A stretch of DNA of 64,000 bases from Versatilivorator sp963663845 (lineage in GTDB: Bacteria; Acidobacteriota; Terriglobia; Versatilivoradales; Versatilivoraceae): the NCBI GenBank assembly GCA_963663845.2, contig OY760650.2, forward strand, positions 1,860,001-1,924,000, given 5' to 3'. Position numbers and translations under genes: made by a program. The notes under the pieces were generated by a model. That model did not search any database. It was not told where the DNA came from and saw only the letters and a program-made list of their open reading frames with translations. Below, piece by piece: positions 18,987 through 27,089 of the stretch (its first letter is position 1; every line of letters begins with the position of its first letter).

Positions 18987-20105
18987 ATGGCCAGCCAGCC
19001 GGACGTGGTGATCATCGGCGGGGGCGCCATCGGGTGCAGCGCCGCCTGGTACTTGAAGTTGGAAGGGCTGCAGGTGGCGCTGGTGGACAAGGGGCCGCTG
19101 GCCCGGGAAGCCTCCTGGGCCTCGGCGGGCATCATCGGCCCCTCCAGTCATCCCCAGGGGGATCCCTGGTTCCGCCAGGCCACCCTTCTCTCCAGGCGGC
19201 TCTACGATGATCTCGACGGGGAGCTGTTCGAGGAAACGGGACGCCGAATGGGCTACGGCGGCCGGGGGAGCATGACTCTGGCCATGAATCCCGGCGAAGC
19301 CGCCGAGGCCACCGCCGAGGCCGAGCGGGAGGCCGCGGCCGGCGTGCCGCTGGAGGTCCTGAGCGGGCCGGAGGCGCGCCGCCGGGAGCCGGCGCTCCCG
19401 GAGAACCTGGAGGCGGTGGTCCTGCACCCGGAAGGCCGGTTCCTGGACGCCCGAAACTTCACGGCCACCATCGCCAGGGCGGCCCGGCTCAAGGGCGTGG
19501 AGATGCGCCCGGGCTGGCCGGTGACCGCCCTGACCCGGGAGGGCGGCAGGGTAACGGGAGTGCGGTCGGGCCAGGAGCGGCTGGGCGCCGGCTGGGTGAT
19601 CAACGCCGCCGGCGCCTGGGCCGGCCTGCTGGATTCGAGGCTCACGGTTCCCGTCACGCCCGATCACGGACAGATCCTGTCGCTGGAGGGGCCCGCGCTC
19701 GGCCTGCGCCACACCCTTCACCGCTGGGGCCGCTACGGCTACATCACCCCCAGGCCCGACGGCCGGGTGGTGGTGGGAGCCACTCACGAGGAGATCGGGT
19801 TCCGCAGGCGAATCACGCCGGAGGGTCTGGACTACCTGGCCGGGGTGGTGAGCACGGTTCTTCCGGGGATCATGGAGCAGGCCATGCTGGACATCTGGAC
19901 CGGGCTGCGGCCGGCTTCTCCCGATGCCTTGCCGATCATCGGCGCGGACCCGCGAGCCGAGGGAGGCTTCCTCTGGGCCGCCGGCCACTCCAGCTCCGGC
20001 ATCATGCAGGCGCCCGCCACGGCCAAAGTGCTGGTGGACCTGGTCCTGGGACGAAAGCCCCGCATTCCCCTGGACAAGGTGGGTGTCGAACGGTTTCTGG
20101 GTTGA
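18987..20105 (+). CDS. ThiO-like FAD-dependent glycine/D-amino-acid oxidase
   Basis: This 372-aa flavoprotein of the DAO family has the dinucleotide-binding VVIIGGGAIGCSAAWYL (residues 7-23), a second FAD contact WASAGIIGP and a C-terminal LRPASPDALPIIG...HSSSGIMQAP, the ThiO-type ending. ThiO oxidises glycine to iminoglycine for the thiamine thiazole ring. No thi genes are in the window, so a catabolic amino-acid oxidase role is equally possible. AAAAGGGA lies before the ATG. The next gene is an IMDH-family dehydrogenase, after an unusual AT-rich palindromic region. Confidence 0.8.
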   Translation: MASQPDVVIIGGGAIGCSAAWYLKLEGLQVALVDKGPLAREASWASAGIIGPSSHPQGDPWFRQATLLSRRLYDDLDGELFEETGRRMGYGGRGSMTLAMNPGEAAEATAEAEREAAAGVPLEVLSGPEARRREPALPENLEAVVLHPEGRFLDARNFTATIARAARLKGVEMRPGWPVTALTREGGRVTGVRSGQERLGAGWVINAAGAWAGLLDSRLTVPVTPDHGQILSLEGPALGLRHTLHRWGRYGYITPRPDGRVVVGATHEEIGFRRRITPEGLDYLAGVVSTVLPGIMEQAMLDIWTGLRPASPDALPIIGADPRAEGGFLWAAGHSSSGIMQAPATAKVLVDLVLGRKPRIPLDKVGVERFLG

Positions 20106-20139
20106 AGGGGGGAGGGCGGCGGTTTTCGGGACATATAAA

Positions 20140-20238
20140 ACTATTATAATAGTAGATACAGCCACTGTTCCATTCTGGCATCATTTTACATAAGCGTCGC
20201 AAGACCGCGAAGCGCTAACTATCTACTATTATAATAGT
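20140..20238. promoter_or_regulatory. Paired AT-rich palindromes in inverted arrangement
   Basis: A 19-bp sequence, ACTATTATAATAGTAGATA (20140-20158), recurs as its exact complement at 20220-20238. Each arm contains a perfect 12-bp palindrome CTATTATAATAG (20141-20152 and 20226-20237). The palindrome centres are 85 bases apart, near eight helical turns. The AT-rich arms stand out in GC-rich surroundings, and the second arm ends 15 bases before the dehydrogenase ATG, overlapping its leader. They could be paired operators, or ends of a tiny mobile element. Confidence 0.6.
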
Positions 20239-20253
20239 ATTCAAGGAGCCTGC

Positions 20254-21372
20254 ATGCCCAAATACAGAATCGCCTGGCTGCCGGGAGACGGCGTGGGTGG
20301 AGAGGTCCTGGAGGCCGCCCGCATCGTGCTGGATCGACTGGGGTTGGATGCGGAGTATCTCCCCGGCGACATCGGTTGGGAGTTCTGGCGCCGGGAGGGA
20401 GACCCGCTTCCCGGCCGCACCATAGAACTGCTGAAACAGGTCGACGCGGCCCTGTTCGGGGCCATCACCTCCAAGCCGGCGCGAGAAGCCGGGCAGGAGC
20501 TGGCGCCGGAGCTCCGCCGCCAGGGACTGGTCTATCGTTCCCCCATCGTGCGCCTGCGCCAGCTCTTCGATCTCTACGTCTGCCTGCGACCCTGCCGGGC
20601 CTTTGCCGGCAATCCCCTCAACACTCGCGAGGGAATCGACCTGGTCATCTTCCGCGAGAATACCGAAGACCTCTACGCCGGGGTAGAGTTTCACCCGGTG
20701 CCGGAGAGAATGTCCCGCCTGCTGGAGGAGATCTCGCCCGCCTTCGCTCCCTTCAAGGGGCTGGCTCCGGACCAGTGGGCCATCTCCTGCAAGATCAATT
20801 CCCGCAAGGGCTCGGAGCGCATCATCCGGGCGGCCTTCCAGTTTGCCCGGGACCACCGGCGCCGGCGGGTGACGGTGGTGCACAAGGCCAACGTGGTGCG
20901 GGCCACCGACGGGCTCTTCCTGGAAGCCGCCCAGCGCGTGGCGGCGGACTACCCCGACATCCCCTGGGACCATGCCAACGTGGACGCCATGGCCATGTGG
21001 CTGCTCAAGAACCCCCTCGACTACGACGTCCTGGTGGCGCCCAACCTGTTCGGGGACATCGTCTCGGATCTTTGCGCCCAGATGGTGGGCGGCCTGGGGT
21101 TCGCCTGTTCCGGCAACATCGGCGACCGGCTGGCCGTCTTCGAGCCGACCCACGGCTCGGCCCCCAAGTACGTGGGGCAGTCCAAGGTCAACCCCATCGC
21201 CACCATTCTGGCGGCCAAAATGATGCTGGACTACCTGTCGGAGGACGGCAAGAGCCGACGCCTGGAGGAGGCCGTGGGAGAGGTGATCCGGGAAGGCCGG
21301 GTTCGGACCTACGACGTGGGAGGCGCCAGCACCACCCTCGAGATGGCCCAGGCCATCGCCGGCAAGCTGTAG
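20254..21372 (+). CDS. Isocitrate/isopropylmalate dehydrogenase family protein
   Basis: This 372-aa decarboxylating dehydrogenase has the N-terminal WLPGDGVGGEVLEAA, the substrate arginines in FDLYVCLRPCRAF, IFRENTEDLYAGVE, NLFGDIVSDLCAQMVGGLGF and EPTHGSAPKY for NAD(P) binding. The family oxidises 3-isopropylmalate, isocitrate, tartrate or homoisocitrate. No leuCD neighbours are present, so leucine biosynthesis is not supported by context; tartrate-like or NAD-isocitrate activity is possible. CAAGGAGCC precedes the ATG. Probably regulated from the paired palindromes just upstream. Confidence 0.85.
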   Translation: MPKYRIAWLPGDGVGGEVLEAARIVLDRLGLDAEYLPGDIGWEFWRREGDPLPGRTIELLKQVDAALFGAITSKPAREAGQELAPELRRQGLVYRSPIVRLRQLFDLYVCLRPCRAFAGNPLNTREGIDLVIFRENTEDLYAGVEFHPVPERMSRLLEEISPAFAPFKGLAPDQWAISCKINSRKGSERIIRAAFQFARDHRRRRVTVVHKANVVRATDGLFLEAAQRVAADYPDIPWDHANVDAMAMWLLKNPLDYDVLVAPNLFGDIVSDLCAQMVGGLGFACSGNIGDRLAVFEPTHGSAPKYVGQSKVNPIATILAAKMMLDYLSEDGKSRRLEEAVGEVIREGRVRTYDVGGASTTLEMAQAIAGKL

Positions 21373-21465
21373 CCTCCGCCGAGGCGGCCCCATCAGGGCG
21401 GCCTCGTGCCCTCAAGGTCAACCCGGCGCCGCAATGCTCCCGCAATATTGCCCCCTGGTGTCACC

Positions 21466-21570
21466 CTGTCATGGGATGAAGTCCACCCGGGAGCGCGGGC
21501 GTCCCGCCCGCACAACACCGGCACAGCCTCACCCAACTCCTCCACCCGGCTCGACCGGCAACGGCCCCAC
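21466..21570 (+). repeat. Repeat family 1, copy B, partial
   Basis: The outer flank (CATGGGATGAAGTCCACCC) and one inverted arm (GGGAGCGCGGGCG, from about 21490) of family 1 are followed by about 55 bases of its interior (CGGCTCGACCGGCAACGG), then it is cut off by repeat family 2 at 21571. Same orientation as copy A. Confidence 0.7.
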
Positions 21571-21735
21571 GATTCTTGAACCTATTGCAAAATTTCCAAT
21601 CGGGAATGACATGGAGGCGGCAAGGGTGAAGGGCCGGTAGCTTCGGCATTCACCACAAAAAGCACAAAAGGCACAAAAGGAGTGGCTTGATTTCGAGTCT
21701 TGACGATCCGATAGTTCTTCTTGTGCCTTTAGATA
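21571..21735. repeat. Repeat family 2, copy 2, right end missing
   Basis: Begins ATTCTTGAACCTATTGCAAAATTTCC and keeps the ACCACAAAAAGCACAAAAGG block, but the right terminal inverted repeat is absent where family 3 begins at about 21733. Non-coding. Confidence 0.7.
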
Positions 21736-21977
21736 AGCACGTTCCCCATAGCAGTATCGTGGGTTAGGAGAGAGCTGCGAAGCTGCGGTTGGCGTGGGTA
21801 GGCCACGGAAACGCTCCCTACAGGCCATCCTTATAGAGCTGCGAAGCAGCGCCCGCGTGTAGCCCCAGGCGGAAGCCTGGGGTCGTATGGGTTCCGCACC
21901 AACCCAGCCGCGTACGCGGCGAATAGAAAGCACCCCTCTGAAAAGCACTGCCCCTCGAGCCTTTTGCAAAAGGCTCC
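21733..21977. repeat. Repeat family 3, copy 2, with terminator-like end
   Basis: Near-identical to 14272-14516. Its right end is a perfect 20-bp palindrome GAGCCTTTTGCAAAAGGCTC (21957-21976) followed on the plus strand by CCTCTTTTTT, which could act as an intrinsic terminator for plus-strand transcripts running toward the convergent synthetase gene. Confidence 0.7.
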
Positions 21978-21985
21978 CTCTTTTT

Positions 21986-24679
21986 TCAGCCCCTGCCGTG
22001 GCTCAGACCTCTGAGGCGTCGCTCCAGCTCCCGGGTCAACTCCTGGGGAGAATCCGAGGGCGAGGGACGAAGCGGCGGACCGAAGGTGACCGAGACCTGG
22101 CCGGGCCGGGTGAAGGGCCAGCGAATCCCTCCGAATCTCTTCTGTTTCAGCTCGTACAGTCCTTCGATCCGGGCGGGGACGACCGGGGCCCCGAGACCGG
22201 CCGCCAGCAGTCCGATTCCGGCCAGGAAGGGCTGCATTTCGCCGTCCGTGGTGCGCGCTCCCTCCGGAAAGACCAGCACGCTGTAGCCCCGATCCATGGC
22301 CTCCCCGGCGTAGTCGAAGCTGCGCCGGAATCCGGATTGCCTGGGCAGCGAGAAGGCGTTGAACCCGCCGGCGGTCACCCCGTAGGCCAGATAGTCGGTG
22401 CAGCGGGCCGGCCCTCGCCCCGGAGGCGGGTATCGGAAGTCCCGCAGCCTTTCGCCGATCATGGCGATGGCCAGGCGGTTCCGGTAGCGCCAGGGCAGCC
22501 GGGCCAGAACCAGCGCCGGATCGAAGAAGGTCACGTGGTTGGCGATCACCAGCACGGGCTCCCGAAGTCCGCGCCAGTGCCTTCGTCCCCTCACCCGGGT
22601 CCAGCAGAGCAAATGGGTGAGCGGCCAGATGAGACCGTGCTGGAACAGGAAGCGCATCCAGGTGGCGGGCCGCTTCAAGGACCAGGTGGGATAGGGATAG
22701 GGGCGCCAGGATCTGCCCGAAGTTTCCCGGTCCGCCCGTGAGGGACCAGGCTCCGGGCCTGCTTCCGAAGGAGCCTGCAAGTCGCCTCCACTGTCAGGAC
22801 CTGGCCGAGCCACCTCGGACCGGCCACCTTCCGGTAGACCGTCCGGGCGGCGGAGCAGCTCTTCCAGGTCGCCCAGGGTGAGGGCCTCGGTGACCCTGGA
22901 TTCGTCCAGGTCCATGCGAAAGCGGTCCTCCAACCGGGTGATCAGCGCCACCCGGGCCAGGGAATCCAGCTTGAGATCGGAGGTCAGGTTGGCCTGGCGG
23001 TCCCTTCGCTGCGGCGCGGTCCCGGTGATGCTCTCGACCATGGCCAGGATTTCGCCCCGCGGGCCTTCCGGGTTGCCTCCAACCGGGCCGGCCGGTTCCC
23101 CTCCCTGCCGGCTCGCGAACCGGACCAGGTCGCGCTTGCGCACCTTCTGAGTGGCTGTCCGCGGAAAATCGCGCTCGGGCCAGACCACCCAGCGCCGGAT
23201 CTGCTGGTAAGGGCTGAGGCCCTGGTTGGCCCGCTGGACCGCCGCGGAAGGGTCCGCCTCCGGACTTCTCGGGATCAGCACCGCCACCGGTTCGGGACCT
23301 TGCGCGCCCTCCACGCCAACCACGGCGCTGGCGCCGATCTCGGGCTGCCGAATGAGAGCCGCTTCGATATCGGCGGGGTAGACGTTCAAGCCCGCCGAGG
23401 TGACGATGACTTCCTTGCGCCTGCCGCGGAAATAGAGGTTCCCCTTCTCGTCCCGTTGGCCCAGGTCCCCGGTTCGCAGCCAACCCTCCTCGTCGGTCAG
23501 GGAAGCATCCTCCGCCCCCCAGTAGCCGGGCGAGACGTTGCGGCCCCGCACCAGGATCTCGCCCCCTTCGTCCAGCTTGATCTCCTGGCCGGGCATGGGC
23601 TTGCCGATTGAGCCGCGGCCGGGTCGAAAGGGATGGACAAGGCTGATGACGGCCGCCGCTTCGGTCATTCCGTAGCCCTGCATGACGGCGTAGCCCAGCC
23701 TCTTCCAGAACTCCTCGGTGCCGGCGTCGAGCGTCGCCCCTCCCGAAAGGACGGCCCAGAACTTCCAGCCGAATCGGCGGCGGACGTGGCGAAAGGTCCA
23801 CCAGCGCCGCAGCCAGTGGCGCCCGGCGCTACGGTCGAACAGCTCGGCCAGCGGGGGGCGATTGCGGGCGGCCTCGTCCCGCTCGACCTTGTCCCGCAGC
23901 AGCTCCAGGATGCGGGGAACGGTGGCCAGCATCGAGATCCGTTCCCGGCGAATGGCCGCAATGATCTCCGAGGGATTGAGGGTATTGAGAAAGAGGGCCT
24001 GGCCACCCAGCAGAGGCGGCACGAAAATGCCCATCATCTGGCCGAAGACGTGGCTGAGGGGCAGCAGGCTCAGGAAGCGGATGGGATGGACCGGAGCCGC
24101 CCACCTGGCGTATTTCCCGATCTCTCTTTCGAGCGGAGTCAGATTGGCCAGCAGGTTCCGGTGGGTAAGGCGAATCCCCTTGGGCGCCGCCGTGGTCCCC
24201 GAGGTAAACACGATCTGGGCCAGGTGGTCGCCGCTGACCTTGCCGGCGTAGCTCCAGTCCGGGGCCGGCGCCTGCGCGGCCGCGCTCCGGCAGAACCCCG
24301 CCACCGAATCCACAGGTGACTGCAAGCCTTCGAGCGAACCCCCGCTGCCCCCTCCAAGAACCAGCTTGGGCCGGGTCTGGCGCTCGATGCCGGCCACGAA
24401 CTCGGGCGCGCTCTGAACATCCAGGGGGACCACCACCACCCCCCGCATCAGGCACCCAAGAAATGTGGCCACCCATGCGGGGGAGTTGTCTTCCCACAAC
24501 ACCAGCCGGTCCCCCAGGCCAAGCCCCCGCGCGCCCAGCTCCCGGGCCACCTGAAAGGCCGTCTCGGCCAGCCTGCGGTAGGACCAATAGTCGGTCCGCA
24601 GCCCGGCCCGCCCCATGAGCGCGGTGTCCTCGCCGCGGTCCAGAAACTCGGGCAGATAGCTCAGCAGGGTTTCACGCAT
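21986..24679 (-). CDS. Fused acyl-AMP ligase / acyl carrier / PlsC acyltransferase
   Basis: This 897-aa three-domain protein begins with an AMP-binding ligase (about 1-520) with VFTSGTTAAPKG (157-168), YGMTEAAAVISL, LRTGDLG and GRRKEVIVTSAGLNVYPADIE. Next is a carrier-protein domain (about 560-620) with SDLKLDSLARVALI, whose serine is the phosphopantetheine site. Last is a 1-acylglycerol-phosphate acyltransferase domain (about 690-890) with NHVTFFD and FPEGART. It likely activates a fatty acid, loads it on the carrier and transfers it to a lysophospholipid, in salvage or remodelling. Similar domains are split or combined in Aas proteins; here the carrier is built in. Cytoplasmic or membrane-associated. 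Confidence 0.87.
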   Translation of the reverse strand: MRETLLSYLPEFLDRGEDTALMGRAGLRTDYWSYRRLAETAFQVARELGARGLGLGDRLVLWEDNSPAWVATFLGCLMRGVVVVPLDVQSAPEFVAGIERQTRPKLVLGGGSGGSLEGLQSPVDSVAGFCRSAAAQAPAPDWSYAGKVSGDHLAQIVFTSGTTAAPKGIRLTHRNLLANLTPLEREIGKYARWAAPVHPIRFLSLLPLSHVFGQMMGIFVPPLLGGQALFLNTLNPSEIIAAIRRERISMLATVPRILELLRDKVERDEAARNRPPLAELFDRSAGRHWLRRWWTFRHVRRRFGWKFWAVLSGGATLDAGTEEFWKRLGYAVMQGYGMTEAAAVISLVHPFRPGRGSIGKPMPGQEIKLDEGGEILVRGRNVSPGYWGAEDASLTDEEGWLRTGDLGQRDEKGNLYFRGRRKEVIVTSAGLNVYPADIEAALIRQPEIGASAVVGVEGAQGPEPVAVLIPRSPEADPSAAVQRANQGLSPYQQIRRWVVWPERDFPRTATQKVRKRDLVRFASRQGGEPAGPVGGNPEGPRGEILAMVESITGTAPQRRDRQANLTSDLKLDSLARVALITRLEDRFRMDLDESRVTEALTLGDLEELLRRPDGLPEGGRSEVARPGPDSGGDLQAPSEAGPEPGPSRADRETSGRSWRPYPYPTWSLKRPATWMRFLFQHGLIWPLTHLLCWTRVRGRRHWRGLREPVLVIANHVTFFDPALVLARLPWRYRNRLAIAMIGERLRDFRYPPPGRGPARCTDYLAYGVTAGGFNAFSLPRQSGFRRSFDYAGEAMDRGYSVLVFPEGARTTDGEMQPFLAGIGLLAAGLGAPVVPARIEGLYELKQKRFGGIRWPFTRPGQVSVTFGPPLRPSPSDSPQELTRELERRLRGLSHGRG

Positions 24680-24682
24680 GAA

Positions 24683-24738
24683 AGGTGATAACCGTTGCGG
24701 TCAACATGAAACGGCGCTTTCGAGCGCTTCATCCACTG
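24683..24738 (-). pseudogene. Fragment of a zinc-finger antitoxin gene
   Basis: About 55 bases just upstream of the synthetase gene match the middle of the antitoxin gene at 24834-25055: GGTGATAACCGTTGCGGTCA and CTTTCGAGCGCTTCATC occur in both, with a few differences. It is a leftover of a second copy or of a partial duplication, and encodes nothing by itself. Confidence 0.65.
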
Positions 24739-24833
24739 CCACGCCGTAACTAGAGGATTGGTCGGATTGGAGGAGAAAGAACCGCCCTGCCACTTTTCCC
24801 CTGTTTCTGCCTCGCATCTTTCAGAATGATGAG

Positions 24834-25055
24834 TCAGGCAGTCTCGAGTGGCTGCAGCAACCGGCCGAGCCTGTTGTCGAGCCCATTGATGGCGCCCTGA
24901 ATATCGTCGACTTCGCGTTCTTCGAAGTAGGCCTCACCGCACTGGTCGCAGACCCAGGCCGGGACTGAGTCGAGTACCAGGTGATAACCGTTGCGGTCAA
25001 CATGGAAAGGAGCTTTCGAGCGCTTCATCTGCCCATGACAGTGGATGCAGGTCAT
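24834..25055 (-). CDS. YgiT/MqsA-type zinc-finger antitoxin
   Basis: This 73-aa protein starts at ATG 25055, preceded by AGGAG; a start 11 codons upstream is less likely because this one overlaps the toxin stop by ATGA (25052-25055). It has the zinc pair CIHCHG and CDQCGEAYFEE (about residues 3-6 and 37-40) of the MqsA N-terminal/YgiT family, then a helical tail VDDIQGAINGLDNRL. It should neutralise the DUF4258 protein made from the same transcript. No MqsA-like C-terminal HTH is present. Confidence 0.82.
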   Translation of the reverse strand: MTCIHCHGQMKRSKAPFHVDRNGYHLVLDSVPAWVCDQCGEAYFEEREVDDIQGAINGLDNRLGRLLQPLETA

Positions 25056-25378
25056 TTGATTCTCCTGGTTCGCAAGTCTTGATTCCACTCGTCCTCCGTG
25101 GGGAGGTACGCGGTTATGACTGCGAGAAATTCCTTCTTTGGTGCACAGACAACGTGAATATCCCGGTGGTCAAGTCCCCGGCCGTGCAGCAGGCAGCTAT
25201 GACCGCGTGCATCCTCGGGATAGTCCTCGATCAGTTCGCCGTGCATGATGACAGTTCGAATCTCGCTGGGTGTAATCATCCTCTCCGGTCGCGCCATTTG
25301 GCGAACCGCATGGGGAAGAAAAAGTACCCGCTGGGTAGCAGCGCGTCGTACCTGTTCAAGGATATCTTGTAAAGCCAT
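25052..25378 (-). CDS. DUF4258 toxin-like protein
   Basis: This 108-aa protein has the DUF4258 pattern: HAVRQMARPERMITPSEI (about 24-41), IEDYPEDARGHSCLLHG and the C-terminal VITAYLPTEDEW. DUF4258 proteins are thought to be RelE-like toxins and commonly sit before YgiT-type zinc-finger antitoxins, as here. It overlaps the antitoxin gene by 4 bases. This is one of three complete TA pairs in the window, together with DUF433/DUF5615 and higBA. The 160 bases upstream (25379-25537) hold no gene. Confidence 0.8.
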   Translation of the reverse strand: MALQDILEQVRRAATQRVLFLPHAVRQMARPERMITPSEIRTVIMHGELIEDYPEDARGHSCLLHGRGLDHRDIHVVCAPKKEFLAVITAYLPTEDEWNQDLRTRRIK

Positions 25379-25537
25379 TCACCTACTTGCCGCAAACTTC
25401 GGAAGACGACACAAGTTCCACAAAAGTCGTTTCTCGTACCATGCTCGCTAATTCCGGTCTCGCATACATTATGCCAGTGCAAGTCGCGTATCGGCATGTT
25501 TTGAGCAGCCGTCGGAGACCTTCGTAAGTCGCCTGCC

Positions 25538-26317
25538 TCACCCAAGGATTTCCGGAAGTTGGCCAAGGCTTTTGATCACGCCGTCAGGCCGCGGATCGAG
25601 GTTCTTCTCGTCTTCGGGCTGATACTTGCCGGTTTGGACCAGGATGGTTCGCAGGCCCACCGTCTGGGCGCCGGCGATGTCGGATTCCCAGTCGTCTCCT
25701 ACCATGGCCGCCTGATGAGGGGGGAGGCCGAGGTGGGAGAGCGCCAAGTGGAAGAATTCCCGCGAGGGTTTGCCGATCACCTGGGCGCTGCGGCCGGTGG
25801 CGAACTCCAGGGCGGCTACGAAGGGCCCCATGTCCAGGGTGAGTTTGCCCCGGGTCAGCCAGTAGCGGTTCTTCTGCATGGCGATTAGCTCGGCGCCGTC
25901 CATCAGCTTGCGGAAGACGCGGTTGAGCAGCTCAAAGGTAAACCCTTCCATCAGGTCGCCCAGGACCACGAAGTCGGGCCGGTCCTCGTCCAGTCTCAGG
26001 CCCTGGAACTCCTGGATGGAGTCTCCCCGGGTGACCACCCAGCAGCGGGCCTCGGGATGGCGCCGCAGCATCAGGCCGGCAGCCACCGGAGCCGTGAATA
26101 TCTCGGAGGGGTCGGTCTCGATGCCCAGGGCATGGAGCTTGTCCCGGATGGTTTCCCTTCGCTTGTTGGTGGTGTTGGTCACGAAGCGGAGCCGGAACCC
26201 GCGCTCCCTGAAAGCGGCGATGGCCTCGGCGGCTCCGGGAATCAGGCGGTTGTCCTCGTAGACGGTGCCGTCCAGGTCCAGCATCAAGCCGCGCAATCCG
26301 GTGAGTGTCGCCTTCAT
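25538..26317 (-). CDS. HAD-IIA family phosphatase (LHPP/NagD-like)
   Basis: This 259-aa protein starts at ATG 26317 with GGAG upstream; the frame is open further but that part is not conserved. HAD motif I is LMLDLDGTVYED (about 11-22), motif II VTNTTN, a basic motif IGKPSREF, and motif IV VGDDWESDIAGAQ. The cap inserted after motif II is the C2a type. The set resembles LHPP/TIGR01458-type phosphatases, which act on phosphoamino acids or small phosphate esters. All catalytic residues are present. Substrate not predictable from context. Confidence 0.87.
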   Translation of the reverse strand: MKATLTGLRGLMLDLDGTVYEDNRLIPGAAEAIAAFRERGFRLRFVTNTTNKRRETIRDKLHALGIETDPSEIFTAPVAAGLMLRRHPEARCWVVTRGDSIQEFQGLRLDEDRPDFVVLGDLMEGFTFELLNRVFRKLMDGAELIAMQKNRYWLTRGKLTLDMGPFVAALEFATGRSAQVIGKPSREFFHLALSHLGLPPHQAAMVGDDWESDIAGAQTVGLRTILVQTGKYQPEDEKNLDPRPDGVIKSLGQLPEILG

Positions 26318-26554
26318 CGTTTCTCCACCGCGGGATGGCGCTGTTGGGATCGAAGCGGTCCCCCGCTGAGCAGCAGCAAGGCCGTGGTTGCGAGGATGGC
26401 CGGCCATCCCGGCAGTCGCCTTGTAGCCATGATTGGCGCCGGATTCTTCATGGGCTTCTTCCCGACTCTATCAGATCTCCTGGTCGCGCACCCGCCTTTG
26501 GGGCGGCCTCCGGGGCCGTTTGACACCCCCCGACCGCTGTGCTACTTTCCGGCC

Positions 26555-26992
26555 ATGCCTGCCAAACGTCGATTCCTGGAGGGTTTGGCCCTGGTGTTCT
26601 TGTGGGCCGCGGTGGGGTGCGGGGACGCAACCGGCCCGCAGGCCGACCCGGAAACGGCGGCCCGCGAGGAGGCCTACAGAGACCGGGTGACCCTCTCCGG
26701 TCTGGGGTTGGCCAAGGGGGAAAACTTCCTGGGGGACGAGGTCTTCTACGTGGAGGGATCGCTGACCAACCATGGGGAGGGCACCATTCGCAAAGTGGAG
26801 CTGACCTTCCTCTTCAAGGATTCCCTGGACCAGGTGGTCTTGAAGGAAGCCCGCACCGCCCTGGAGTATCGGGGAAAGCGCGGGATCGCTCCGCAACAGG
26901 TCGCCGAGTTTCAGGTGGCCTTTGAAAACCTGCCCCGGGAGTGGAACTACGTGGTTCCGCAGGTGCAGGTCAGCGGGATCGGCCTCCAGTAG
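26555..26992 (+). CDS. Small lipoprotein with FxLYD-like beta domain
   Basis: This 145-aa protein starts at ATG 26555. The signal is RRFLEGLALVFLWAAVGC with lipidated Cys at about 22. The rest is a beta-sandwich pattern: VFYVEGSLTNHGEGTIRKVE, LTFLFKD, LEYRGKRGIAPQQVAEFQV and NYVVPQVQVSGI, like the FxLYD/DUF2393 domains of exported proteins. Function unknown. It runs opposite to its neighbours and may have its own promoter. Confidence 0.7.
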   Translation: MPAKRRFLEGLALVFLWAAVGCGDATGPQADPETAAREEAYRDRVTLSGLGLAKGENFLGDEVFYVEGSLTNHGEGTIRKVELTFLFKDSLDQVVLKEARTALEYRGKRGIAPQQVAEFQVAFENLPREWNYVVPQVQVSGIGLQ

Positions 26993-27089
26993 GCACTCGG
27001 CCCAACCGGGCACTCCACCCTCTACCAGCAAACCGGCGCCTTCCCCCGACCATGGACCGCCAAGCCGGCCCGCGGGGCATCCTTCCACT

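Noticed and set aside
21957..21986. Terminator for the synthetase gene
   Set aside because: The T-run follows the hairpin on the plus strand, whereas the synthetase is on the minus strand; it belongs to the repeat end.
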